Below, in pieces: positions 9,729 through 21,141 of a stretch of 64,000 nucleotides of DNA. The notes below the pieces were generated by a model that saw only the letters and a program-made list of their open reading frames with translations, did not search any database and was not told the origin of the DNA. The translations under genes were made by a program, and so were the position numbers. This DNA is from Nesterenkonia pannonica (GTDB taxonomy: Bacteria; Actinomycetota; Actinomycetes; Actinomycetales; Micrococcaceae): the NCBI RefSeq assembly GCF_019575955.1, contig NZ_CP080575.1, forward strand, positions 1,426,001 through 1,490,000, given 5' to 3'. The stretch's first letter is position 1. Each line of letters starts with the position of its first letter.

Positions 9729-11136
9729 TCGTCACCCTCCTGCTCCTCGGAGCGCTGGCAGCGGCCGCGCTGGCCTTCCTGCTGTCGACCGCAGAGGCAG
9801 CCTTCATTCGGCTGACGCGCAAGGAGGCGGAGGAGATCGCGGAGAGGCTGGGCTCCCGCGCCGTTCACCGAATCCTCGAGGAGCCTGTGCCGCATACGCT
9901 GGCACTCCAAATGTGGCGATGGGTCCTGACCACCATTGCCGTGGTGCTGATCACCGCTACGGCGGTGATCCTGTTCAGCGACCTGGTGGTGGGCGCGATC
10001 GTGGCTGCGCTGGCCCTGACGCTGAGCGGATTCGTGTCCGCTGCGATCTCTCCGCGCAAGGTGGGCCGGGCGCAGCACGAATTCATCTCCGCGGCCACAG
10101 CGCGTATGGTCCGAGGCCTTCGCATGAGCCTGGGGCCCATCCCGCAGTGGCTCTCCGCTGCGGGTGTGAAGCTCTTTCCCGGGACGGCCGGAGGCGACCA
10201 GGGCTTCTTCGACGACGACGAGCTCCTTGAGTACATCGCTCGGGCCAACGAGTCCGACGTCATTGAGGACGCCGAGGCTGAGCTGATCCAGTCGGTGTTC
10301 GAGATGTCCAGCACGCGGGTCAGAGCCGTGATGGTGCCCCGCACAGACATGGTGACGATCGATGCGGACGCCACACTGGAAGAGGCCATGACCCTGTTCC
10401 TCCGGTCGGGCTATTCCCGGGTCCCTGTCATTCGCGGTTCCGCAGACGACATCACCGGGATGATCTATCTGAAGGATGTCGCCTACTTGGAGCACATGCT
10501 CCGCATCGGTCGTGCGCCCGAGCACTTCTCCTCCCGGGGTCCTGAAACCATCACCGCCGAGGAGCTGCAGCGCGATGTCCGCTACGTTCCGGAGTCCAAG
10601 GCGGTCGGTGAGTTCCTCTCTGAGCTGCAGCGCGAAACCACCCACGTGGCGATCGTCATCGACGAGTACGGCGGCACCGCGGGCATGGTGACGATGGAGG
10701 ATCTCATCGAGGAGCTTGTGGGGAGATCGTCGACGAGTATGACCATGAGGACGCCGAGCTCGAGCCGTTGGAGGACGGCTTAGGCTGAGGCTCTCCTCGC
10801 GGATGAGCATCGACGACTTCGCCGACGCGTTTGCCATAGACCTTGAGGATGAGGAAGACGTCGACACCGTGGGCGGGCTCCTGGCCAAGCATCTGGGCAG
10901 GGTCCCCATCAGCAAACTCTGAGGTGGAGATACCGCGCAGGAACGGCACGACCGTGGTGCTCCACGCGGACCGGCTCACCGGGCGGCGCAACAGAGTCAG
11001 CCACGTGCTGGCCTGGGAGTCCGAGCGCCACCGCGGCGCCCGGGGCGCTGTGGGCACGGCCGATGAGCAGTCGGCGCTGACAGACGACCACCACCAGGAG
11101 AGTCCCTCCGCGACAGAGAGTGAGAGAGCCCGATGA
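9725..11136 (+). CDS. Hemolysin family/CorC-HlyC transporter-associated membrane protein
   Basis: CNNM/CorC-type protein with N-terminal membrane helices ([52 protein letters not shown]). A tandem CBS pair follows ([60 protein letters not shown]), then a CorC_HlyC domain. It may export Mg2+ or another cation (family inference). Breaks: G4 for G5 at 10720-10723; GCTTAGGC at 10778-10785 where GCCGGC restores [16 protein letters not shown]; one extra A near 10915. The corrected frame ends at 11136, overlapping era as ATGA. About 469 residues. Confidence 0.87.
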
Positions 11137-12107
11137 CAGATGGCGTGCTGCTCGACGAATTCCCCGAGCACGACGAGAACTACCGCGCCGGATTCGCCTC
11201 ATTCGTGGGTCGTCCCAACGTAAGCAAGTCCACCCTGACCAACGCGCTGGTGGGGAGAAGGTGGCCATCACCTCGTCGAAGCCTCAGACGACGCGGCACA
11301 CCGTCCGCGGAATCGTCACGCGCCAGGGCGCACAGCTGGTGCTCGTGGACACGCCTGGTCTCCACCGGCCGCGCACCCTGCTGGGGTCCCGGCTGAATGA
11401 TCTGGTCGTGGACACGCTCAGCGAGGTCGATGCGATCGGCTTCTGCCTGCCCGCGGATGAGAAGGTCGGCCCGGGGACAGGTTCATCGCCGCTCAGCTGG
11501 CGAAGGTCTCGCACAAGCCTGTGGTCGCTCTGGTGACCAAGATCGACACGGTTGCCCCCTCTCAGGTGCCGGAGAAGCTCATCGCAGCCGACCAGCTGGG
11601 ACGTGAGCACCTCGCGGGTGAGAAGAAGCAGGCGGACGGCTTCGCCGCCATCATTCCGGTCTCGGCAGTCGACGGGACCCAGGTGGACACGGTGGCTGAT
11701 GAGCTGACCAAGATGATGCCCATCTCACCGCCGCTCTACCCCACGGGCGAGCTGACGGATGAGCCGGAGGCTGTCATGATCGGCGAACTGGTGAGGGAAG
11801 CGGCCCTGGAGGATGTGCGCGACGAGCTTCCCCATTCCATCGCCGTCACCGTTGAGGAGATGACGCCGCGCGAGGGGCGGCCGGACGACAGGCCCCTGCT
11901 CGACGTATACGCCACCATTCATGTGGAGCGGGACTCGCAGAAGGCGATCATCATCGGCAAGGGTGTAAGTAGCTGAAGCAGATCGGCTCCCAGGCGCGTC
12001 AGGGGATCACCAAGCTCCTGGGCACCCCGGTGCACCTGGACCTTCGCGTGAAGGTGACCAAGGAGTGGCAGCGTGACGCGAAGAAGCTGAACAGGCTGGG
12101 ATTCTGA
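11133..12107 (+). CDS. era: GTPase Era
   Basis: Ribosome-assembly GTPase with a C-terminal KH domain that binds the 16S rRNA 3' end. GRPNxxKSTLTNALVG (G1), TTRHTVRGIV (G2), DTPGLHRPRTLLG (G3), TKID (G4), then KH. In G1 the expected Ala-Gly reads Val-Ser because of GTAAGC at 11220-11225. GGGG at 11252-11255 and 11473-11476 each lack one G. Around 11965-11973 the KH loop (expected GKGGSRLKQIG) is scrambled to GTAAGTAGC. Corrected end LNRLGF at 12107, about 325 residues. Convergent with aspS. Confidence 0.93.
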
Positions 12108-12137
12108 GCCAGCCCGCTCAGCTTCCTGCGGCGCCCA

Positions 12138-13932
12138 CTAGGACTTCTGGCTGTCCCCGGCGGTATCTGCGGCCTTAGGCTCCGGCCTGTGGTCCACGCC
12201 TAGCCTCCTTGCGCTGCTGGCTCGTGATGGGGGCCGGGGCGGCGGTCAGGGGTCGAAGCCGCCGCCGGTCTTCGGGAAGGCGATGACTTCGCGTATCGAA
12301 TCCTCTCCGGCGAGGAATGCCACGGTGCGGTCCCAGCCGAATGCGAAGCCGCCGTGCGGTGGAGCCCCGTACTTCATGGCATCGAGCAGGAATCCGAACT
12401 TCTCCTGTGCTTCGTCCTCGGGAATGCCCATGACGTTGAAGACCCGCTCCTGGACGTCCTGCCGATGAATACGGATCGAGCCGCCGCCGATCTCGTTGCC
12501 GTTGCACACCAGGTCGTAGGCATAGGCCAGGGCTTCTCCGGGGTCGGTGTCGAATGTGTCCATGAACTCCGGCTTGGGCGCGGTGAACGCGTGGTGCACT
12601 GCGGTCCAGCTGCCGCCGCCGACGGCGACGTCGTAAACCGCAGTCGCCGCGGCGGCGGACTCGAACATCGGAGCGTCGACCACCCACACGAAGGACCAGC
12701 TGCCTTCTTCGATCAGACCCAGTCGCTGCGCGATCTCGTTGCGCGCCGCCCCCAGCAGCGCCCGCGAAGGTGCTGCCTCGCCCGCGCCGAAGAAGACGCA
12801 GTCGCCCGGCTCCGCGCCGACCGCTGCGGCCAGACCGTCCCTCTCCTCCTCTGAGAGGTTTTTGGCGACAGGGCCTCCGAGCGTCCCGTCCTCCTGCACC
12901 AGCACGTATGCCAAGCCTTTGGCGCCTCGCTGCTTGGCCCACTCCTGCCACGCGTCCAGCGTCCGTCGGGGCTGGTCGGCCCCTCCGGGCATCACCACCG
13001 CGCCCACATAGGGCGCCTGGAACACGCGGAAGGGCGTGCTGCTGAAGTACTCGGTGAGTTCGGTGAGCTCAAGGCCGAATCGGAGGTCGGGCTTGTCGGT
13101 TCCGAACCTCCGCATCGCTTCCCGGTAGGTGATGTGGGGATCGGGGTGTCGATATCCGTGCCGATGAGCCTCCACAGGCGACGGACAAGCTCCTCCACCA
13201 GCGAGATGATGTCGTCCTGCTCGACAAAGCTGGCCTCGATGTCCAGCTGGGTGAACTCCGGCTGCCGATCGGCTCTGAAGTCCTCGTCCCTGTAGCAGCG
13301 GGCGATCTGGTAGTACTTCTCGACACCGCCGACCTGGAGGAGCTGCTTGAACAGCTGCGGCGACTGGGGCAGGGCGTACCAGGATCCGGGGCCAGTCGCG
13401 CGGGCACCAGGAAGTCGCGTGCCCCTTCTGGGGTGGAGCGGGTCAGTGTGGGGTCTCGACTTCGGTGTAGCTCTGCTCGTGCAGGAACTCTCAGGCCACC
13501 CGGTTCGCCTCGGAGCGCAGCCGCAGCGCGCGGGCGGGCCCCGGCCAAGCGCAGGTCCAGATACCGGTGCTTCAGGCGCGCCTCTTCACCGACTTCGACA
13601 TGCTCGTCCACCTGGAAGGGCAGGGCCTGGGCCTTGTTGAGCACCTCAAGCTCAGAGACGAGGATCTCCACCTCGCCGGACGCGATGCTGGGGTTCTCAT
13701 TGCCCTCTGGGCGCTTAGCGACGGCGCCGGTGATCTTCAGCACCCACTCGTTCCTCAGCGGGTCGAAGTCCTCTTCGTCGCGAACGACGACCTGGGCCAC
13801 TCCGGAGGCGTCCCGGAGATCGAGGAAGGCGACGCCGCCGTGGTCGCGTCGGCGGGCGACCCACCCGGAGAGGGTCACGGTCTGGCCAATGAGCTCGGCG
13901 CTGATCTCGCCGGCGTTGTGAGTGCGGAGCAC
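12138..13932 (-). CDS. aspS: Aspartyl-tRNA synthetase
   Basis: Class IIb synthetase, probably the non-discriminating Asp/Asx form usual in actinobacteria. OB fold at the N-terminus ([20 protein letters not shown]), RYLDLRLAG, motif 2 [20 protein letters not shown], a GAD insert, motif 3 [13 protein letters not shown]. At least six breaks: plus-strand G4 for G5 at 12249-12252, 13136-13139, 13388-13391 and 13450-13453; a missing base near 13530; a TGA created where CCCGGG reads CCTGAG (13490-13495). The apparent stop at 12246 is false. The repaired frame continues [18 protein letters not shown], where minus-strand GCTAGGC (12198-12204) stands for GCCGGC, and ends [19 protein letters not shown] at 12138. 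Confidence 0.9.
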
Positions 13933-13999
13933 GGGTTTCCTCGTCGTTGTTGGTGCAGTTCGAGCGGATGGATGCCCGGCTGGTGCCGGGACGGGGCGG

Positions 14000-15330
14000 T
14001 CAGCCCCTGATGACCTGCGGACGCAGATCCTCAGCCGGTGGGGACCATGTCATCGGGTCAGCTGCGTGCTGCTCACCCGATCGGATGTCCTTGACCTCGT
14101 GGCGTCCCTCCGCGTCAGTGAACCACACGAAGGGAATGCCGCGCCGGTCGGCGTATTTGATCTGCTTGCCGAACTTGTCGGCGCTGTAGGCGACTTCGGC
14201 GCTGATGCCGCGTTCCCGCAGCTGCTCGGCGGTCGCTGTCGCAGCGTTCCAGTCGTCGTCGGTGCGGAGGGTGACGTACACCGCTGTCGGCACCTGGCGC
14301 GACGCCCTGAGGGCCTCTGAGTCGAGCAGGGCCGAGAGCAGGCGGGTCACGCCGATGGAGAGCCCCACGCCCGGATAGGACTTCCGGCCTGCGGATGCCA
14401 GTGATTCGTAGCGGCCTCCGGAGCAGATGGACCCGAGGTGCTCGTACCCCTTCAGCACGGTCTCGTAGACGGTCCCCGTGTAGTAGTCGAGGCCTCGGGC
14501 AATGGAGAGATCGGCCGCAGCGGTGCCGGGCGCCTGCTCGTTGAGGGCGTTCATCACCTCTGTCAGCTCAGACAGGCCCTCCTCGAGCAGCTCGTTGCTC
14601 TCGGTGCCCTCGAGCAGGTCGCGCACCTGCTCGGCGAAGCTCGCGTCGGTGGTGCGGATCTGCGCCAGCGCCAGCGCCTTCTTCGTCTGCTTCCGCGAAG
14701 CTCCCACTGCATCGGCGAGCTCAGACTCGACCTGCTGCGCACCGATCTTGTCCAGCTTGTCCACGATGCGGAGCACGGCAGGAGCGTCGTCCATGCCGAT
14801 GGCCGTGTAGAACCCGGCGGAGAGCTTGCGGTTGTTCAGGCGCAGGGTGAACTCACCGATCTTGAGGGCCTGCAGAGCCTTGGCGATCACGACTGCCAGC
14901 TCGGCGTCCGCGCGGAACGGCAGCGACCCGTCCCCGATGATGTCTACGTCCGCCTGGGTGAATTCGCGGAAGCGTCCGGCCTGCGGCCGCTCCCCGCGCC
15001 ACACCTTCTGAATCTGATATCTGCGGAATGGGAACGCCAGGTGTCCCGCGTTCTCCACGACGTAGCGGGCGAAGGGCACGGTGAGGTCGAAGTGCAGGGC
15101 CAGGCGCCCCTGTCTGACCCTTCGTCGTGGATCCGAGAGATCGTGTAGACCTCCTTGTCCACCTCGCCCTTGTTCAGGAGCGTGTCGAGGGTCTCGACAG
15201 CACGGGACTCGATGTTCGCGAAGCCGTGGGACTCGAATACTCTGCGCAGGGTGTCGAGCATGTGCACCTCCACCAGCCGTTCGGTAAGCAGCAGCTCCAG
15301 ATAGCCGGAGAGGGAGGCATTACGGGCCAT
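14000..15330 (-). CDS. hisS: Histidyl-tRNA synthetase
   Basis: Class II synthetase charging tRNA-His, about 443 residues, the longer actinobacterial form. Motif 1 region [12 protein letters not shown], motif 2 [21 protein letters not shown], histidine motif [13 protein letters not shown], motif 3 [19 protein letters not shown], then an anticodon-binding domain. One break: plus-strand CCCC at 15107-15110 where CCCCC joins DEGSDRG to RLALHFD. It lies 67 nt upstream of aspS on the same strand, a common pairing. Confidence 0.93.
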
Positions 15331-15424
15331 ATGTGCTCAGGACTCCTTGTGCGTGGGGCGTGAGGGCGTGGCAATCATACCGGTGGTGAGGTGCTGGGGA
15401 CGCGTTCCGGTTACGCTGGAATCT

Positions 15425-16712
15425 ATGAGCCGCGCTGCCGTGAAGCCGACATACCACCAGACCTCACTCGATGAGGCCCGTGAGCGTGCCCGAGTCGATG
15501 AGGAAGGGCACGTCTATCTCAAGCCCCCGAAGAGGGAGGCGAGGAGATCTACGTCGGCCAGTACTCTGCGGCAGGCGAGGAGCAGGCACTGGCCTACTTC
15601 ACGCGCAAGTTCGACGAGCTCTACAACCGCGCCCTGCTTCTCGGCGCCCGGGTGGCCACCCAGGCCGACGGCGCGAAGTCGCTGCGCGCGAGCCGGATCG
15701 CGCTCCTCAAGGAGCTGGATGACGGCGCCTGGGTCGGGACGTCAGTGCCCTTCGCGCTCTGCTCGCCGAGATCGAAGGCGGCATTGAGAGCATCGCGGCT
15801 GAGGAGGACAAGGCGCACCAGGCTCTTGCTGAGGAGCGGCTCGCGGCTCGCGAGGAGATCGTCGCGGAGGCCGAGCAGCTGGCCGCTGGGGATGAGGAGA
15901 GCACGCACTGGAAGAACGCCCAGGCGCGGATGGCCGAGCTCTTCGAAGCGTGGAAGGCCGAGCAGCGGACCACGCCCCGCCTGAGCAAGGCGCAGGAGGA
16001 CCCGCTCTGGAAGCGTTTCCGCGAAGCCCGCTCCACCTTCGAGCGTCGCCGCAAGGCATTCTTCGTCAAGCGGGACAAGGACGCCGCTGAGATCAAGAAG
16101 GCCAAGGACGAAATCATCGCCGAGGCGGAGAAGCTCAGTGCCTCACGCGACTTCGGGCCTACGACCAAGGCGTACCACCGCCTGATGGACCAGTGGAAGG
16201 CCTTGGGGCGCGGCCCCGCAAAACGGAGGATGCCCAATGGAAGCGATTCCGGGCCGCTCAGGATGTCTTCTTCTCCGCCAGAGACCAGGCCAACGCTCAG
16301 ACGGATGCTGAATTCGCCGAGAACCTCCGGGTGAAGGAGGACATCCTCTCCAAGCTGCGTGAGCTGATGCCGTTCACCAAGCCTGCCGCCGTCAGGGAGC
16401 GCTACTTCAAACTGATCGACGAGTGGGATGCCGCCGGCAAAGTGCCCCGGCAGGACGTGAAGCGCATGGAGCGATCCCTGGCGGAGGTTCAGGATGCGTT
16501 CCGTGAGGCCAGCTCCACCACCAAAGCGGAGTCGGCCTCGCCGAAGGACGAGCGGCAGGAGGCCATGCTCGCACAGCTGGAGGACACTATCGCCAAGCCT
16601 CGAAAGGGACCTCGCACACGCTCGCGAAAGCAACGATTCCAAGGCCATCAGCGAGGCAGAGGAGGCTCTCGCGGCACGCCGGAGTTGGCTCCAAATGCTG
16701 AAATCGGCTTAA
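15425..16712 (+). CDS. DUF349 domain-containing protein
   Basis: Predicted coiled-coil cytoplasmic protein with repeated DUF349 units of the form WKxxxR...LWKRFREARSTFFxRR. Clear copies are AELFEAWKAEQRTTPRL with PLWKRFREARSTFERRRKAF, YHRLMDQWKALGRGP with AQWKRFRAAQDVFFSARD, and YFKLIDEWDAAGKVPR. It ends ALAARRSWLQMLKSA. Breaks near 15529 (one G missing), 15737 (GGG for GGGG), 16222 (one A missing) and 16595. About 429 residues. Function unknown; the family is ubiquitous in actinobacteria near hisS. Divergent from hisS. Confidence 0.85.
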
Positions 16713-16813
16713 AGTAACGGAGATATTACAATTATGAGCGCCCTGGGATCAGCTGGCATCGATCTCCGTGCGCCTGTCCATGTCCCCGACCGTGCCCCTG
16801 TGAGGATTCTGCG

Positions 16814-18918
16814 TGAGCGATGAACAGCCCCTGAGGCGGGCTCCAGGCGTCGTCGCCGCGAAATCCGCGAGGCGCGGGAACGCGAACGTGCGGCCGAGCG
16901 CGAGAGCGAGTCGGCAGTTCGAAGGCTGAGCACCTCAACTCCATCCTCCGAGCGCCAGACCCCTCCGCTCTTCGACCAGGAGGAGCTGGAGCGCAGGCGC
17001 CGCCGCGGTGAGCCCCTCGACGGTCAGCGCTCAGGATCGCTTCGCGAACGCACAGCCGCCTCAGCCTCAAGCGCCGACGCTGCCGGAGCAGCTTCGCGAC
17101 GGGCGCGGCGCGAGCAGCAGGAGCGCGAGCGTCAGGCAGCCCTGAACCAGCGGCTTGCCGAGCGGAAGAAGGCGGAGCAGGAGGCCGCGGAACGAGCCGC
17201 CGCGCCTCGCGGTGCAGCCTTCTACGCGGGCTCCGGGCTCGACGCGGAGTGGAATGGAGAGGGCTCCGCTCCGCAGCCTGTCCCTCCGCCGGGAGCAGAG
17301 GCCCCAGCCGGCATTCGGCGCGAGCAGATGCCGTCGGAACAGCCTGCGGAGCCGAACGGGCAGCGCCAGAAGCCCTTCCCGCAGCCGCGCAGCCATCGGC
17401 AGCTTCGGGCGAGGCCGCCCCGCCCCGCAGATCCCCGCAGCCGGAGCCTGCACGCGCATCCCAGTTGCCGAGCGGCTCCCCAGGGCCGATTCTGACGACC
17501 CGCACCCCACTCAGGCTGTGCTTACCGCTGTGCCTTCCACGCCCTTTGACGAGGTGGTCGCGGGCTCCCCGTCAGACGCTGAGCAGGGCGAGGACTTCTA
17601 TGAGGATGCTCATCAGGACGATGAGAGCTTCCACGAGCTCAACGGCTTCGAAGAGCTTGACTGGGACGACTTTGAAGCGGGACTGCCTGAGTACGACGAA
17701 ACCGGTGCTCCGGTGCTCGTCGCGGCGTCGGACTTCGGCCGCGGCTACCAGACAGTCCAGCCTATGGAAGGGCGTATGAGCCTCACCGCACTGAAGGCGA
17801 AGAAGGCGAAGCGCCGTCGTCGCAACATCACCCTGGCCCTCGTGCTGGGCGTATTCGCCGCCATGGTCATCGGCGTCGTCGCCGTGGTCCAGAGCTTCCT
17901 CGGAGGAGAGGAGGCCGTGACGGACTATGAGCAGGCCTCCGGCGAGACGATTGACTTCGAGGTCCGGGAGGGCGATGGATTCGAGACCGTCGGAAACCGC
18001 CTGATCGAGCAGGACATCGTGGCCTCCTGGGATGCCCTCTCCGGCGCCTTCCAGGCCGCTGATGCCGACGGGGAGATGGGAACCCTTCAGCCCGGCGAGT
18101 ACCAGATGCAGGAGCAGATGCCTGCGGACGAGGCCATCGAGGCTCTGTTCGCGGAGGGCCCGGCTCAGCTCGTCGTGGGCATCGCCCCAGGCATCTGGAT
18201 CGATGACGCCCTCGACGAGATCGCTGCGCGAACCCCTTCAACCGCCAGGAGATCGACGACGCAGCAGCCGACCCCCAGGCGTATGGGCTCCTGACGAGGC
18301 GGAGACGCTCGAAGGCTATCTGGCTCCCGGCGAGTACACCTGGGAGGTCGACGACCAGCCTTCGGCCGAAGAAGTTCTGCAGGACATGGTCGACGAGACG
18401 TTCTCCCGCTTGGACGACCTGGGCATTGAGGACGAGGAGGAGCAGTGGGAGACAGTGACCATCGCCTCCCTCATCACCGCAGAGGCGAACCATGCCAACC
18501 CTGAGGACTATGACCTGATGTCCAGTGCCATCCAGAACCGTCTGGTGCCGGACAATCCAGAGACCGACGGCTACCTCTACATCGACGCCACCAGCAACTA
18601 CGCCCTGGGCGAGCACGACCTGCACATCGCCGCTGAGCACAGCCCGGAGGACCCCTACAACACGAGGACCAACCCTGGTCTGCCCCGGGCCCCATCGGTG
18701 CTCCCACCCGGGCGACCCTTGAGGCAGCGATCGACCCGCCCGACACGGACTACCACTACTGGGTGACCGTCAACATCGAGACGGGCGAGACCGAGTTCGC
18801 CGAGGACCTGGCACAGCATGAGCAGTACGAGCAGGAGTTCCTCGCATACTGCGCCGACAACCCGGATGTCTGCAGCCCCGGCGACGTGGATGCAGCCGAA
18901 GAGGAGCTCGACCTGTGA
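16814..18918 (+). CDS. mltG: Endolytic murein transglycosylase MltG (YceG-like)
   Basis: Membrane-anchored lytic transglycosylase that terminates nascent glycan strands. A long, charged, low-complexity cytoplasmic N-terminus (about residues 1-330, Arg/Glu- then Pro/Ala-rich) is followed by one helix NITLALVLGVFAAMVIGVVA, a LysM-like FEVREGDGFETVGNRLIEQ, and the YceG core. The core has ASLITAEANHANPEDYDLMS (catalytic Glu region), YLYIDATSNYAL, YNTRTNPGLPPGPIGAPT and YWVTVNIETGETEFAEDLAQ. Several breaks: near 16842, in the N-terminal linker (17300-17480), C4 for C5 at 18233-18236 and 18672-18675, and one C missing near 18292. Its TGA overlaps the aroE GTG. About 700 residues. Confidence 0.87.
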
Positions 18919-19811
18919 GCGCCGGGGCCTCCGGCGGGCCCCGACGCGCATGTGTTCTGGGTTCGCCCATCAGCCACTCGCGGTCGCCCCAGCTGCACGC
19001 CGCCGCCTATGCGTTCCTCGGCCTCGACATCGAGTACACGCGGAGGGATGTGAACCAGGATTCGCTGGAGACCTTTCTCCACGGTGAGGGGTCCGCGTCG
19101 GACTGGGTCGGATGGTCCGTCACCATGCCGCTCAAGGCCGCCATGGCGAGGCATGTCGACACATGTTCGGAGCGGGTCAGCTCTCTCGGCGTGCTCAACA
19201 CTGTCGTCCTGGGTTCGGGCGAGGGCGGCCGTCTCCACGGCGAGAACACCGATGTCGACGGAATCGTGCGCGCGCTCACGGAAGTAAGCGTGCTCGAGCG
19301 GCGGGCCGGGGCCTTCGGCATCCTCGGCGCCGGAGGGACGGCTTCGGCTGCCGCGGTTGCGGCGGCGGAGCTCGGATTCGACGAGGTGCGCGTCTACGCC
19401 CGCTCCCCGGAGCGTGCCGCTGCTCTGGAACCGGTCGCAGAGCGTCTGGGCCTGACACTTCGTGCCTTCCCGCTCGAGGCGCTGGCGGCGGACATCCAAG
19501 CACAGCGGCTCGCCGCGCTCGTCTCCACCCTGCCGCCTGGGGCGGCCGATGCTGCGGCCCAGACGGTGCTCCCAGGAGCGGAGGGTCCCGTGCTTCTTGA
19601 CGCGGCCTATGAGCCCTGGCCCTCTGTGATCGCCGCTGGGTGGACCCGCAACGGCTGGCCCGTCGTCAGCGGGCTTGTCATGCTTCTGCACCAGGCGGTT
19701 CGTCAGGTGGAGCTCTTCACCGCCGAGAGCAGGAATCCGGCCGGGGACCTGTCTGCCGCCGACCGGACTGAGATGGTCCGGAGCATGCGCGGCGCCGTCG
19801 GTCTCGGCTGA
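18915..19811 (+). CDS. aroE: Shikimate dehydrogenase
   Basis: NADP-dependent reduction of 3-dehydroshikimate. 298 residues, single frame. Substrate motifs SPISHSRSP and SVTMPLK, NTDVDG, nucleotide loop GILGAGGTASAAA, and C-terminal SGLVMLLHQAVRQVELF. GTAAGC at 19284-19289 gives LTEVSVLER where Ala-Gly is likely. GTG start overlaps mltG (GTGA). First gene of an aroE-aroC-aroK-aroB shikimate run. Confidence 0.94.
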   Translation: MSAGASGGPRRACVLGSPISHSRSPQLHAAAYAFLGLDIEYTRRDVNQDSLETFLHGEGSASDWVGWSVTMPLKAAMARHVDTCSERVSSLGVLNTVVLGSGEGGRLHGENTDVDGIVRALTEVSVLERRAGAFGILGAGGTASAAAVAAAELGFDEVRVYARSPERAAALEPVAERLGLTLRAFPLEALAADIQAQRLAALVSTLPPGAADAAAQTVLPGAEGPVLLDAAYEPWPSVIAAGWTRNGWPVVSGLVMLLHQAVRQVELFTAESRNPAGDLSAADRTEMVRSMRGAVGLG

Positions 19812-19854
19812 CCCGCTGAGTACCTGACCCCTTACGAGATATAGGATGTTCTGC

Positions 19855-21107
19855 ATGTTGCGCTGGCTCACCTCCGGAGAATCACATGGCAAGTCGCTCG
19901 TGGGCATACTCGAAGGCCTGCCAGCCGGAGTGTCCCTGACCACGTCGGACGTGCAGGAGAGGCTCGCTCGCCGACGCCTGGGCTACGGCCGGGGCGCCCG
20001 GATGAAGTTTGAGCAGGATCAGGTCAATCTGCTGGGGGCGTCAGGCACGGACGGACCATGGGCGGTCCGCTGGCCATCGAGGTGGAGAACACCGAGTGGC
20101 CCAAGTGGCAGGTTGTGATGTCTGCGGACCCTGTTGACCCCGCCGCCCTGGAGGGACTGGCCCGCAACGCGCCCCTGACGCGCCCCCGCCCCGGTCACGC
20201 CGACTACACAGGCATGCAGAAGTACGGCTTCGCGGAAGCGCGGCCTGCGCTGGAGCGCGCTTCGGCGCGTGAGACCGCCACCCGCGTGGCGCTGGGCACC
20301 GCCGCGCAGCAGCTCCTGCGCGAGCTCGGCATCACCACGGTGTCCCACACTGTCGCCGTGGGCGCCGTCTCCGCCCCGGAGGGGCAGCCCTGCCCGGCGC
20401 GGCTGACGTGGACCACCTGGATGCGGACCCGCTCCGATGCTTCGATGCAGCCACCTCAGAAGCGATGGTCGCCGAGGTCGACGCTGCCCATAAGGCGGGG
20501 AGACGCTGGGAGGCGTGGTAGAGGTCATTGTCGAGGGCCTTCCGCCCGGCCTGGGCTCATTCGTCCACTGGGACCATGCGGCTGGACTCTCGCCTGGCAG
20601 GCGCACTGATGGGCATTCAGGCGATCAAGGGAGTGGAGGTCGGAGACGGCTTCCGCACCGCCGCGCGTCGAGGCTCTGAGGCTCATGACGAGATCGAGCT
20701 GGACGAGGCCGGTCAGATCATACGGAGCACCAATCGTGCCGGCGGCATTGAGGGCGGCATGAGCATCGGCGACGCGCTGCGCGTACGTGCTGGTATGAAG
20801 CCCATCGCCACCGTGCCCAGGGCGCTTCGCACCGTGGACATGGCCACAGGAGCCGACTACGGCTCACCACCAGCGCAGCGACGTGTGCGCGGTGCCTGCA
20901 GCCGGAGTGGTCGCCGAGGCCATGACGGCGCTGGTGATCGCGGATGCTGTGCTGGAGAAGTTCGGCGGCGACAGCGTGGATGAGGTGCAGCGCAATATGG
21001 CGACATATCGAGCCACCCTGCCGCAGCTCGGGACCGGCTCCTCATCCGGAGGCGACGGGGACCCGCTGCAGGCGCCCGCCGGATTCGACGAGACGCTCAG
21101 TCGCTGA
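19855..21107 (+). CDS. aroC: Chorismate synthase
   Basis: FMN-dependent conversion of EPSP to chorismate. [25 protein letters not shown]-type block [72 protein letters not shown]. Breaks: GGGGG at 20034-20038 (six expected), G4 for G5 at 20381-20384 and 20497-20500. ATGCGGC at 20576-20582 stands where GCCGGC would give [18 protein letters not shown]. Further shift near 20855. Ends DETLSR at 21107; about 418 residues. Start at ATG 19855 (an upstream ATG at 19846 is weaker). Confidence 0.92.
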
Positions 21108-21141
21108 TCGCTATGCCTGAACAGATTCCTGTACCGGTCCC

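Noticed and set aside
16734-16823. Small ORF of 29 codons before mltG
   Set aside because: No family resemblance and no clear ribosome-binding site; it overlaps the mltG start. It is kept only as a note on the junction.
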